Positions 27,979-36,403 of a DNA stretch of 64,000 nucleotides are shown here, piece by piece. Position 1 is the first letter of the stretch, and the number at the start of each line of letters is the position of its first letter. Source of the DNA: Teredinibacter waterburyi (lineage in GTDB: Bacteria; Pseudomonadota; Gammaproteobacteria; Pseudomonadales; Cellvibrionaceae). Position numbers and translations under genes: made by a program. The stretch is from NCBI RefSeq assembly GCF_001922985.1, contig NZ_MRUH01000124.1, positions 62,001 to 126,000 on the forward strand, written 5' to 3'. Under the pieces are notes generated by a model that was given only the letters and a program-made list of their open reading frames with translations, did not search any database and had not been told where the DNA came from.

Positions 27979-28907
27979 GTGTACTTGTCATTGCTGAACA
28001 TGATAACAGTAGTTTAAAGCCCGCTACCCTTAACTCTGTAGCCGCAGCTAGCGCGTTAAATACAGATATTCATATTCTTGTCGCGGGGCATAACTGTAGT
28101 GCCGTTGCCGAGGCGGCGTGTGCTGTTGCTGGTGTTGCCTCCGTATTGGTGGCAGACCAACCATGCTACGGGCATCAGTTAGCAGAAAATCTTGCTCCCT
28201 TAGTCGCAGAGCTTGCAGCAAATTATTCCCATGTTCTGGCGCCGTCAACAACCACGGGAAAGAATTTAATTCCGCGCGCGGCCGCTCTGGCAGATTCGCA
28301 ACCTATCAGTGATATTTTAAGCGTTGTGGACGGCGATACATTTACTCGACCTATTTATGCTGGCAATGTAATTGCCACTGTAAAAAGTAACGATGCCATT
28401 AAGTTTTTAACTGTTCGTTCCACGGCGTTTGACGCGGTTGCATCTGTGGGTGGTAGCGCGGCGGTTGTCACGCTTAGTCAAGCTCACGACCTCGCTTTAT
28501 CGAGCTTTGTCGGCGAGGAATTGGCTGAGTCTGATCGCCCCGAATTGACCGCTGCTAGCGTGGTCGTATCCGGTGGGCGCGGTATGCAAAATGGTGAAAA
28601 CTTTGAGCTGCTTTATACCTTGGCTGATAAGTTGGGCGCCGCCGTCGGTGCTTCGCGCGCAGCTGTCGATGCAGGGTTTGTTGCAAACGATATGCAGGTT
28701 GGTCAAACCGGTAAAATCGTAGCACCAGATTTGTATATCGCCGTGGGTATTTCGGGTGCGATCCAGCACCTAGCCGGCATGAAGGGGTCAAAAGTGATTG
28801 TCGCTATTAACAAGGACGAAGATGCCCCTATTTTTCAAGTGGCCGATTATGGCCTGGTTGCAGATTTATTCGATGTGTTACCAGAGCTTAATGAGAAACT
28901 AGGTTAG
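27975..28907 (+). CDS. etfA: Electron transfer flavoprotein subunit alpha
   Basis: EtfA holds the FAD of the ETF heterodimer. The 310-residue protein has an N-terminal Rossmann-like domain ([19 protein letters not shown]) and the conserved C-terminal FAD domain: [69 protein letters not shown], and [18 protein letters not shown]. It overlaps etfB by 4 bases, indicating coupled translation and fixed stoichiometry. It ends [11 protein letters not shown] as usual for the family. Confidence 0.98.
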   Translation: MSVLVIAEHDNSSLKPATLNSVAAASALNTDIHILVAGHNCSAVAEAACAVAGVASVLVADQPCYGHQLAENLAPLVAELAANYSHVLAPSTTTGKNLIPRAAALADSQPISDILSVVDGDTFTRPIYAGNVIATVKSNDAIKFLTVRSTAFDAVASVGGSAAVVTLSQAHDLALSSFVGEELAESDRPELTAASVVVSGGRGMQNGENFELLYTLADKLGAAVGASRAAVDAGFVANDMQVGQTGKIVAPDLYIAVGISGAIQHLAGMKGSKVIVAINKDEDAPIFQVADYGLVADLFDVLPELNEKLG

Positions 28908-29285
28908 GGAGTAACCTTGGCTGGTTATGGGGTTGTCAGTATATTCTCAGCGGGGCTCCCCGTTTGCTGATAACGACTTTGCCGGTGCTCAGTATTATCT
29001 GAGCCTAGATTTAGCTTGGTCGACGGCTAAACTCTCGGGCAGTTAAATCTCCGGCTAGTTTGTGACTTGCACAACCAGCCGGAGTACAATGGCGCCAAAT
29101 CTGGGCGCAACTCTTCTCGCTCAAAAAGTGATCAGGTCGACGCCGCTCAGTTCGTCTAACATGCTTAGTGTGTGGCCAAAGTAGTGGATATTGGTCTCTT
29201 TATATCGAGTATTTAACTTCGAACACTTTAGTATCACGCATCTATTATCGGCTGCCGGATAACCGAACCACAGGACCACGCCAGT
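28908..29285. other. Intergenic region with a long hairpin
   Basis: About 380 bases between etfA and the kinase-like gene. CTCCGGCTAGTTTGTG (29049-29064) pairs with CACAACCAGCCGGAG (29070-29084), about 15 bp with one mismatch and one bulge, around a 5-base loop. There is no T-tract, so it may be a 3'-end structure of the etf transcript or an unrelated element. No gene is seen in this stretch. Confidence 0.45.
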
Positions 29286-31490
29286 ATGTTCAGTTTTTTT
29301 ATCCCCACCAGTAAAGTTCAAAAAGACCGACGCATCATGCGCGAAACGGATGCACGCATGGCGAAGTACAGCCGGCGTGGCTTATTCTTCAATTTTATTG
29401 CCTACCTTATTTGTTTGATCGGTGGTCGATTTATCGATGAAAATCGCGACCTCACTATTGTGCTAACAATTGGCTTACTGCTGATTACCTTCCTTCGTGG
29501 ATTTTTCCTGTTTCGCTTTGACCAGCTTTATCCTCGTGCGCCACAGCGCTGGCGCAATGGCTATTTCGTTGCCACGCTATTGGGTTCTATTTGGTGGGCG
29601 GTAATTTTAGTCAGCGTTACCTTAAAACTCGAGATGCAGGATGAAGCGCCACTGCTGTGGTTGTATACCGTGGTGTTCTTTTCAACTACGGCGCACGCAT
29701 TTGCGCCTTATCAGCGCTTCCTCTCGTATTATCAGTTCTTCGGTCTCATTCCCGCGGCCGGTGCCGCGTTTGCCCTAGGCGACGTTACCGTATCGTTATA
29801 TGGGCTGCTGACACTGGTGTTCTATTTGGTGTTAAGTCACCAGTGCCGTTTGATTTCGGAAAATTACTGGGAACGGCTTGAAGCAATCTACGCGCTTGCT
29901 CGAAAGGCGCAGTCGATTGAAGAAGAAAAGCGTGATACCCGTGCAAGCGCACAGTTAAACCAGGAGTTTCTCGGTTGTTTACGGAATGACTTGGAGAATA
30001 TTTCTAATATTTCAAAAACCGCCTTTGCCGATTTAAGTGATGGCAAGGTGGATGTTCGTTCGGTGAGAGCCTGTGAACGTTCGTTCAACAAGGTTTATTC
30101 CAATGTCTCGGACTTCAATAGCATCCTAGGTAAAGAGTTGGTGTTAGAAAACCGGATCTTTAATATCCGTCACGAGTTACAGCAAATAGTTGCTGAGTAT
30201 ACCGATGAGTCTGAAAGTCAGGGCGTGGTTATCGAAACATCTCTGTCGCCGACTTTACCCATGCGCCTTAAGGGTGACGCGGCTCGGTTTGCGAAAATTA
30301 TACGCACATTACTAGGGCAGGGCTTGCGTAATATCGACACCGGTTTGTTGTTGCTTGACGTCGAATTTTTGCGAGAGTTTGAAACATCTGGTGAACTTTA
30401 TATTAATGTGTCTTCGCACAGTAACGTAAAGGCTAAAGGTTTTTTTGGCAGCACTAAAAATCCAATAGCGAATATTAACCTTTCATTTTCAGTTGCCAAG
30501 GGTCTGGCTGAATTTATGGGTGGTGGTATTGAAATTCAGGCAGTTCCCAACGAGGGCCCGCAATACCGTTTTAATGCTAAATTTGAAATTGCAGAGCATG
30601 CCGGCCATTTAGATTTTCATCAAAATTCGTTTGCTGGCCATCAAATTATGATGGTGCACAGTAATACTCGGCTTACGGATGCGAAGCAGCGTGAGTTAGA
30701 AGCCTTGGGCCTAGAGGTGCATGTTGAGCATCAGTTTAAGCGTGCACAACAACAACTGATTAATAGCTATAAAGATGGCCGGCCCATAAAAATGGTTTTT
30801 TATTACCTCGAAAACGATAACCAAGAGTTGGTCGAATTTAACAACTTTTTATGTGAGCACCCAGAGCTTCGTTACACGCATCAGTTGGTCGCGAGCAGTA
30901 ATCGTCAGCAGCGTTTATTCGAACGTGTTGGCTTTATGGATAATGATACAATTCATTTTGTACACAAACCGGCTGGGCTGTTTGAGCTTGAAGCCGCTTG
31001 TAATGAAGTGTTTAGGTCGGCTGATATTGTTGACGAAGGTTTAATTGAAAGCGCTCTGGTTGATGGGGAGTTACCCGAGAGTGAATCGATCAACGCCGAA
31101 CATTCAATTCTAATCGTTGTCCGCGATACGCAAGCCGAGGCGGAGTATCGCAAGCAGTTAGAGTCACCGCGCTGGCAAGTCGTTGCTGAATCAGATCTGA
31201 AAAAGGTGAAGTCACTTTTAGCGAAAGAAATGCCGAGCTTGGTGCTGATCGATACGGACGATGAAATCGATGTGCTAAGCCACGTAAATTGTGTGCGTGA
31301 AGCCGAAGACCAGCTAGAAAAAGATTTTTACCTTCCAATCCTCGGTGTTAGCTTAGAATTACTGCAGGTCGATTCTTCGGTATATGAGTTAGGCGTAGAC
31401 GACTATATTGATTTAAGTGCGCCTAAGGTGAAACTTAAGGGTATCGTCGAATGCTGGATTAATTTAATGTCTGACGACAGCAACAATTAA
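29286..31490 (+). CDS. Membrane protein built like a hybrid histidine kinase but with degenerate catalytic sites
   Basis: A 734-residue protein with five or six membrane helices in residues 32-186, a helical linker, then a histidine-kinase-shaped core and two receiver-like domains, an RpfC-like layout. The expected phospho-His box reads EFLGCLRNDLENI (228-240), with Asn234 where His should be. The N-box equivalent LLGQG has Gln345 in place of Asn, and no DxGxG motif is visible. The end of the ATPase fold is still recognisable (VAKGLAEFMGGGIEIQAVPNEG, about 403-424). The first receiver (from about 452) lacks the acidic pair (MMVHSN) and the phospho-Asp. The second (from about 611, ILIVVRDT) keeps Asp in PSLVLIDTDD. 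It is probably a pseudokinase or ligand-responsive scaffold. No response regulator is adjacent. Confidence 0.8.
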   Translation: MFSFFIPTSKVQKDRRIMRETDARMAKYSRRGLFFNFIAYLICLIGGRFIDENRDLTIVLTIGLLLITFLRGFFLFRFDQLYPRAPQRWRNGYFVATLLGSIWWAVILVSVTLKLEMQDEAPLLWLYTVVFFSTTAHAFAPYQRFLSYYQFFGLIPAAGAAFALGDVTVSLYGLLTLVFYLVLSHQCRLISENYWERLEAIYALARKAQSIEEEKRDTRASAQLNQEFLGCLRNDLENISNISKTAFADLSDGKVDVRSVRACERSFNKVYSNVSDFNSILGKELVLENRIFNIRHELQQIVAEYTDESESQGVVIETSLSPTLPMRLKGDAARFAKIIRTLLGQGLRNIDTGLLLLDVEFLREFETSGELYINVSSHSNVKAKGFFGSTKNPIANINLSFSVAKGLAEFMGGGIEIQAVPNEGPQYRFNAKFEIAEHAGHLDFHQNSFAGHQIMMVHSNTRLTDAKQRELEALGLEVHVEHQFKRAQQQLINSYKDGRPIKMVFYYLENDNQELVEFNNFLCEHPELRYTHQLVASSNRQQRLFERVGFMDNDTIHFVHKPAGLFELEAACNEVFRSADIVDEGLIESALVDGELPESESINAEHSILIVVRDTQAEAEYRKQLESPRWQVVAESDLKKVKSLLAKEMPSLVLIDTDDEIDVLSHVNCVREAEDQLEKDFYLPILGVSLELLQVDSSVYELGVDDYIDLSAPKVKLKGIVECWINLMSDDSNN

Positions 31491-31561
31491 GGGTTAGTTG
31501 TTACTGTCGTTTTACGTTATATGGGGAATTTCAAGCTAGGTTAAGCGTAAATTTGTAATGC

Positions 31562-32377
31562 CTAAATGCTGAATTCAGAATAGATAGGGCAGTGGTCGGA
31601 GGGTTTTTCCATGCCACGAATATCTAGATCAATGCCAGCGGCAAGGCACTTTTCTGCGAGCGCTGGGGTTGCAAGAATTACATCAATCCGAAGGCCGCGT
31701 CGCGGCTCTGCTTCAAAACCACGGCTGCGATAATCAAACCAGCTGTAGTGATCAGTTGCCTCAGGGTATAGCTTTCGAAAGGTATCTACTAGGCCCCAAT
31801 TGAGCAGTCGTGCTAGCCATTCGCGCTCTTCAGGCAAAAAACTACACTTTCCTGTTTTTAGCCAGCGTTTCCGGTTAGCCTCGCCAATGCCAATATCGAT
31901 ATCCTCGGGTGAAATGTTGATGTCGCCCATGACAATAAGATTGTCAGCTGGCGTAAAGCTAGTTTCTAAGTGACTTTGTAAGTCGTTATAGAATTTACGT
32001 TTGTTTGGGAATTTGGTTGGGTGTTGGTCGCTTTCTCCTTGCGGGAAATAACCGTTCATAACCGTTACTAAGCCAAGGCCGGGGACATCGAACTGGCCTT
32101 GTATAAAGCGCTTTTGCGTTTCTTCATCGTCGTCTTTAAAACCCTTTTGTACATTGATAAACGGGTGCTTAGACATTAAGGCAACGCCGTAGTGGGTTTT
32201 CTGGCCGAAGAATTCCACGTGGTAGCCGAGGGCTTGAATCGCTTCGAGCGGGAAGTCTACGTCGGTAACTTTTGTTTCTTGTAAGCCAATAAAGTCTGGC
32301 TGGTAGCTTTCAATTAGTGCGCTAATTTGGTGTAGGCGCATGCGTAAGCTGTTCACATTAAAAGAGATACACTTCAT
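31562..32377 (-). CDS. xthA: Exodeoxyribonuclease III (AP endonuclease)
   Basis: XthA cleaves abasic sites and degrades one strand of duplex DNA from the 3' end in base excision repair. The 271-residue protein has all the exonuclease-endonuclease-phosphatase motifs: SFNVNSLR with the first metal Asn, IGLQETKV with the metal Glu, [43 protein letters not shown] and the C-terminal SDHCPI with the catalytic Asp-His pair. The ATG at 32377 ([10 protein letters not shown]) follows GGAAAG and matches the E. coli N-terminus; the frame opens at a TTG four codons earlier. It starts 12 bases after the prc stop on the same strand, so the two are probably cotranscribed. Confidence 0.95.
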   Translation of the reverse strand: MKCISFNVNSLRMRLHQISALIESYQPDFIGLQETKVTDVDFPLEAIQALGYHVEFFGQKTHYGVALMSKHPFINVQKGFKDDDEETQKRFIQGQFDVPGLGLVTVMNGYFPQGESDQHPTKFPNKRKFYNDLQSHLETSFTPADNLIVMGDINISPEDIDIGIGEANRKRWLKTGKCSFLPEEREWLARLLNWGLVDTFRKLYPEATDHYSWFDYRSRGFEAEPRRGLRIDVILATPALAEKCLAAGIDLDIRGMEKPSDHCPIYSEFSI

Positions 32378-32389
32378 CGATCTTTCCAA

Positions 32390-34516
32390 TTAAAAATTTG
32401 CGGCGTGATGTTGTTTTTTCTCGGACATACGAATGAGGTCGACGAGAATGTTGCCGGTTTCTAGTAGAAGCGTATCGCCGTCTACATCTATTTTCGTGCT
32501 GTTGTCTGTAGCCGCAGCTTCTTCGTCTTCGTCTTTTGGCTCTTCTGACGCACGAAATTCCGCTAAGGTTTTATAAGGTTCTAGGCCTTTCGCGCTGCGA
32601 CGCTTATTGTCGATAGCCATAGCGCGAAGTTCCAGAGTTTCTTTTTTCGCGATGCGTTCTTTCTCGTTGAGAGAGACTTCTTTTTGACCGCGATTTTCTT
32701 CCATAATAGCGATTTGATCGAGAATGAAATTGTAGTCTGGGTCCGTCTTAACACGTTCTTGGTGACTTTTAACAAGGCCTGGTAGCAACTGCTTAAAGTC
32801 GAAGTAGCTCGCATGAGGTACGGCGTGTATTTGATCCCAGGGAAGCGGGTTGTCGTAAGTGGATTCTCCAACTTCTTCTGTGTCGATCATTACCGGTAAA
32901 TCAATATCAGGAAGTACGCCGCGGTGTTGTGTACTGTCACCGGATACCCGATAAAACTTAGATTCCGTTATTTTTAGTTTACCTTCGAGCAATGGTGTAA
33001 CGGATTGGACTGTACCTTTGCCAAAAGACTGCGAGCCAACGATTAGGCCGCGGTTGTAGTCCTGAATAGCGCCGGCGAAAATTTCAGATGCAGATGCACT
33101 TAAGCGGTTAACCATAACAACTAGGGGGCCACGATAACTGGCTTTGGATACTGAACGGTTATGGCGATTTATACGGCCATCAGTGGAGCGAATTTGCACA
33201 ACTGGGCCTTGATCAATAAACAGATCCGTTAACATGGTTGCTTCTTGCAAAGAACCGCCGCCGTTGTTGCGGAGGTCTATGATTACGCCGTCGACATTTT
33301 CGAGACGAAGCTCTTCCAATAATCGAGCAACGTCGCGCGTACTACTTTTAAAGTTTGGGTCGCGGTTGTTGTAGGCTTCGAAGTCAATATAGAAAGCGGG
33401 AAGATTTATAACGCCGAGTTTGTAAACGGTATCGCCATTTTTCAATTCGAGTACGGCTTTTTGCGCTGCCTGATCTTCCAGCAATACTTTGCCGCGATTA
33501 ATGCGAATAACTTTGCTTTTTTCTTCGCCAGATTTACCCGACGCCAATACCTCAAGTCGTACTACCGTGTTTTTAGGGCCACGGATAAGGTTCACAACTT
33601 CTTCTAAACGCCAGCCGATCACATCGACTAATTCGCCTTCATCGCCTTGTCCAACCGAAACAATTTTGTCGGCTGCCTTCAGCTGGCCTTGCTTGGAAGC
33701 CGGGCCACCGGGAACTAAGCGAACAACTTTGGTAAATTCGTCTTCACTTTGTAGTACCGCGCCGATACCTTCAAGCGATAGGCGCATATTGATATCAAAG
33801 TTTTCTGAAGTGCGCTCGTTCCAGTAGTTTGTGTGCGGGTCATAAAGTACCGCCAGCGCATTTACCATGGTTTCAAATACATCGGTACTGTCTTGCTGCT
33901 GGATACGATTAAGTTGGTTTTTGTAACGTCGCGCTAATGTTTTACGCGCTTCTTCAACGGTTTTGTCAGCAAGCTTTAAATTTAAAATACTGAGCTTCAA
34001 ACGCTTAAACCAAATATCGTCGGCGTCGGCACGAGTCGTTGGCCAAGGCATTTCTTTACGATCCAGGACAAAGCTATCTTGGGTTTCAAATGTAAATTTA
34101 ACACTGCTGTCGTTTAGGATTTCGACTACGGTTTCAAGGCGAGATACCACGCGTTGGCGGTAGGTGTGGTAGATATCAAAGCCAGCGTCTAGGCTGCCTT
34201 TTTTAAAATAGTCGTCGAACTTGGTTTCGTTGCGTTGGAAGGCGTCGATATCTTTTTGATAAAAGAACATGCGGCCGGGGTCGAGAGTTTGTAAATATTT
34301 ATTTAGAAACTGGCGCGATAGGTTGTCATCGACTTCTTGATCGCGGTAGTGGCGCGATCGCAGTTTGTTCAACACTTCCTTGGCGGTCTCGGCTTGCTGG
34401 GGCGTGTAGCTGAGAGGCGCAACGATACTGGCGAGAGCTGTACTCGAAGTAAATGCTGCGACGCTGAGGGTACAAAACAGAAAAGTGGCAAGACGAAATT
34501 TAGAGATCCGATTCAT
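32390..34516 (-). CDS. prc: Carboxy-terminal (tail-specific) protease Prc
   Basis: Prc is a periplasmic serine protease that trims C-termini and degrades tagged or misfolded envelope proteins. From the ATG at 34516 it has 708 residues, similar to E. coli (682). A signal peptide, FRLATFLFCTLSVAAFTSSTALA, comes first. A PDZ domain surrounds LSLEGIGAVLQSEDEFTKVV and VPGGPASKQGQLKAADKI. The catalytic dyad appears as Ser475 in NRLSASASEIF and Lys500 in SFGKGTVQ, 25 residues apart as in E. coli Tsp. The C-terminal region is the Prc-specific extension and is acidic near its end (EEPKDEDEEAAATD). The frame is open for 37 more codons upstream, which look non-coding. xthA follows closely. Confidence 0.96.
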   Translation of the reverse strand: MNRISKFRLATFLFCTLSVAAFTSSTALASIVAPLSYTPQQAETAKEVLNKLRSRHYRDQEVDDNLSRQFLNKYLQTLDPGRMFFYQKDIDAFQRNETKFDDYFKKGSLDAGFDIYHTYRQRVVSRLETVVEILNDSSVKFTFETQDSFVLDRKEMPWPTTRADADDIWFKRLKLSILNLKLADKTVEEARKTLARRYKNQLNRIQQQDSTDVFETMVNALAVLYDPHTNYWNERTSENFDINMRLSLEGIGAVLQSEDEFTKVVRLVPGGPASKQGQLKAADKIVSVGQGDEGELVDVIGWRLEEVVNLIRGPKNTVVRLEVLASGKSGEEKSKVIRINRGKVLLEDQAAQKAVLELKNGDTVYKLGVINLPAFYIDFEAYNNRDPNFKSSTRDVARLLEELRLENVDGVIIDLRNNGGGSLQEATMLTDLFIDQGPVVQIRSTDGRINRHNRSVSKASYRGPLVVMVNRLSASASEIFAGAIQDYNRGLIVGSQSFGKGTVQSVTPLLEGKLKITESKFYRVSGDSTQHRGVLPDIDLPVMIDTEEVGESTYDNPLPWDQIHAVPHASYFDFKQLLPGLVKSHQERVKTDPDYNFILDQIAIMEENRGQKEVSLNEKERIAKKETLELRAMAIDNKRRSAKGLEPYKTLAEFRASEEPKDEDEEAAATDNSTKIDVDGDTLLLETGNILVDLIRMSEKKQHHAANF

Positions 34517-34911
34517 TAATAGCTGAAACCTGATAATTAATACTGGAGATAACCCGTTAAGGCTATGATTTATAAGCAAAACGTTGGACAAACTATAGCA
34601 TAGTTGGTTTCTTTCGAAGCGTGCCATGCCTCAAATTAAGTGGCGGTATGGCTGTTTTGAGGTTGTTTTGTGCGCGCGAATATCTAAACAAGCCATTTTG
34701 GCACCCTTATCTATGATGAATCTATCACTGCAATTCAACCTGTTTACCGTCTTAACGGAGTGAGGGCCGCTATCCCTAGCGACAGGCTAGATTAGCAATA
34801 CCGGCTTGGGTTTGAGTGTGAACTTCGTCGTTTGTTCAGTTTTCCACTGCAAGTGCAATGTTGCAGGTACTACAAGATGACTCCCGACAGGTTCTATAAA
34901 GTTACAAAAGC
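34517..34911. other. Intergenic region between prc and the menA-like gene
   Basis: About 395 bases with no recognisable gene. It should hold the prc promoter and the 3' end of the menA-like transcript, which runs leftward into it. I see no clear terminator or repeat. Confidence 0.4.
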
Positions 34912-35850
34912 TTAGGTAAAGTAAAGTGTTAGCGCGTTAGTAACCGAGTATAGCAGGCCCAGTTGGGCGGTTTGCGCGAGTAGCGGGTTAAGCTCACCAG
35001 CCTTTAAGGCAAGGATGCGGCGGCAAGCTAAGCCTGCTGATGGGGTAACAAGCGCCAAGGGCAGCAAGCTTAACAGCCAAAAAGAGGGCGTTGGGTGAGA
35101 TCCGAGAGTTGCAGTGGTTAGTAGGTAGCTTCCTGCTATATGGCACAAGGCCGCCGCAAGTAAAATAAGGATATACAGGTAGCGACTGCGGCTGTCACCA
35201 AGACGCACTGCAATGGTGCGTTTTCCAGCTGGGCGGTCGGTTTCTATATCACGGATGTTATTCACCAGCATGATATTGGCCAAAATCAAACCCAGTGCAT
35301 TTGCATAGGCAAACACCGTCCACGTTAGCTGGAGTGTTTGCACGTAATAACTTCCCATGACGGCCACCCAGCCAAAAAAAACCAATACCGCTATTTCACC
35401 CAAACCATGGGAGGCCAGCGGGAATGGCCCGCCGCTATAGGCCAATGTAGCGATCACACACGCCAACCCAGCCCACAGTAGGTAGTGATGGGTGATAGCG
35501 ACGAGAATTAAGCCACACGCCATCCCCAAGCCAATAAACAAGGCAATCCCAGCGCGCATCATGCCAATCGAGACGAGCCCAGACTGAGTAACACGTTTGG
35601 GGCCTAGGCGCTTATCACTATCAATTCCAGCTTTTGCGTCGAAGTAGTCGTTTGCCAGGTTAACCGCGATCTGCAAAAACAGCGAGCAGCCTGCCGCGAG
35701 TAGAAAATTCCAAAGCGAGAAAATGGAGGAGGGCGCTAAACTCGACCCAAGTATTACTGGGCTTAACGACGCAGGAAGCGTTTTGGGGCGAATGGCCAAT
35801 AAAAAAACCGAGAGTTTGGTCGTTGAGTCGTTGGCTGTAGTGTCGTTCAT
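34912..35850 (-). CDS. menA: UbiA-family prenyltransferase, probable 1,4-dihydroxy-2-naphthoate polyprenyltransferase
   Basis: A 312-residue polytopic protein of the UbiA superfamily. The first Asp-rich motif is QIAVNLANDYFDAKAGIDSD followed by KRLGPKRV, and the second is NNIRDIETDRPAGKRTI; both bind the prenyl diphosphate through Mg2+. The wording of these motifs and LAYSGGPFPLASHGLGEI with VFFGWVAV match MenA, which makes demethylmenaquinone, rather than UbiA or CyoE. Other men genes are not in the window, so the pathway is not proven here. If correct, the organism can make menaquinone as well as the ubiquinone implied by ETF-QO, consistent with growth at low oxygen. The start ATG lacks a strong ribosome-binding site. 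Confidence 0.8.
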   Translation of the reverse strand: MNDTTANDSTTKLSVFLLAIRPKTLPASLSPVILGSSLAPSSIFSLWNFLLAAGCSLFLQIAVNLANDYFDAKAGIDSDKRLGPKRVTQSGLVSIGMMRAGIALFIGLGMACGLILVAITHHYLLWAGLACVIATLAYSGGPFPLASHGLGEIAVLVFFGWVAVMGSYYVQTLQLTWTVFAYANALGLILANIMLVNNIRDIETDRPAGKRTIAVRLGDSRSRYLYILILLAAALCHIAGSYLLTTATLGSHPTPSFWLLSLLPLALVTPSAGLACRRILALKAGELNPLLAQTAQLGLLYSVTNALTLYFT

Positions 35851-35903
35851 AGGATATTGGCTAGATTAACCTTGGTTGTTAATTGATCACTGTGGTGAGC
35901 GTG

Positions 35904-35968
35904 GCTTTTATCGATAGTTGCTTTTATCGATTAGTGCTTTCTATAGATAGTTGATTTGCATCGAAATT
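35904..35968. repeat. Short tandem repeat, 16-base period, upstream of the menA-like gene
   Basis: GCTTTTATCGATAGTT (35904-35919) is followed directly by GCTTTTATCGATTAGT (35920-35935) and GCTTTCTATAGATAGTT (35936-35952); a fourth, weaker unit follows. It lies 54-118 bases upstream of the menA-like start codon. It might be repeated binding sites or simple slippage. Confidence 0.6.
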
Positions 35969-36130
35969 CGCTGAACAAACCCAGCAAGTCAATTTATAAC
36001 GGTCAATTATCCCTGTAATAGCACGGTTCTGTAACCCCTCGCCGTTTAAGATTACGACGGTTTGCTTTTGTAGATGAACGGTTGTGCAATTCTTGACATT
36101 CAATCGCCTGCCGCCTAAAGTCGCGCCACG

Positions 36131-36287
36131 TTTCTGGTGCCGAGTTTTTAAGCCTTTAAGAAGAGCGCATAACACTCGGTTAAATGGGAAGTTTGGTGGA
36201 ATACCAACGCTGCCCCCGCAACGGTAAGCAACGATATAGAGCCTTGAAGCTAAAGCTGTATAGTCCTGCGAGCCCGATACCAGCCCG
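36131..36287 (+). ncRNA. Cobalamin (AdoCbl) riboswitch
   Basis: The leader contains the conserved cobalamin aptamer elements in order: GGTGCCGAG at about 36136, AAATGGGAA at about 36183, GGTGGAATACC, the core GCTGCCCCCGCAACGGTAA at about 36210-36228, and the B12 box region CCTGCGAGCCCGATACCAGCC at about 36265-36285. It precedes btuB. B12 binding is expected to lower expression of the downstream uptake and salvage genes. Confidence 0.95.
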
Positions 36288-36372
36288 AAACAGTTCGTTG
36301 ATGGAGCGGAGGGCTACCATTCCGGAATGATGTTTATTAATCCTGCAATCAATATCATCCCCGCGATGCCTC

Positions 36373-36397
36373 CCTCATTTGCACACCGCTAATGAGG
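36373..36397 (+). promoter_or_regulatory. Ribosome-binding-site sequestering hairpin of btuB
   Basis: CCTCATT (36373-36379) can pair with AATGAGG (36391-36397), which contains the btuB Shine-Dalgarno sequence 5-6 bases before the ATG at 36404. GAGGG at 36309-36313 can instead pair with CCCTC at 36372-36376 and would free the site. This suggests translational control by the riboswitch. Confidence 0.55.
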
Positions 36398-36403
36398 ATT
36401 ATT

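Noticed and set aside
35924-36175. 83-codon minus-strand frame upstream of btuB
   Set aside because: Overlaps the tandem repeat and the start of the cobalamin riboswitch; no ribosome-binding site or family.
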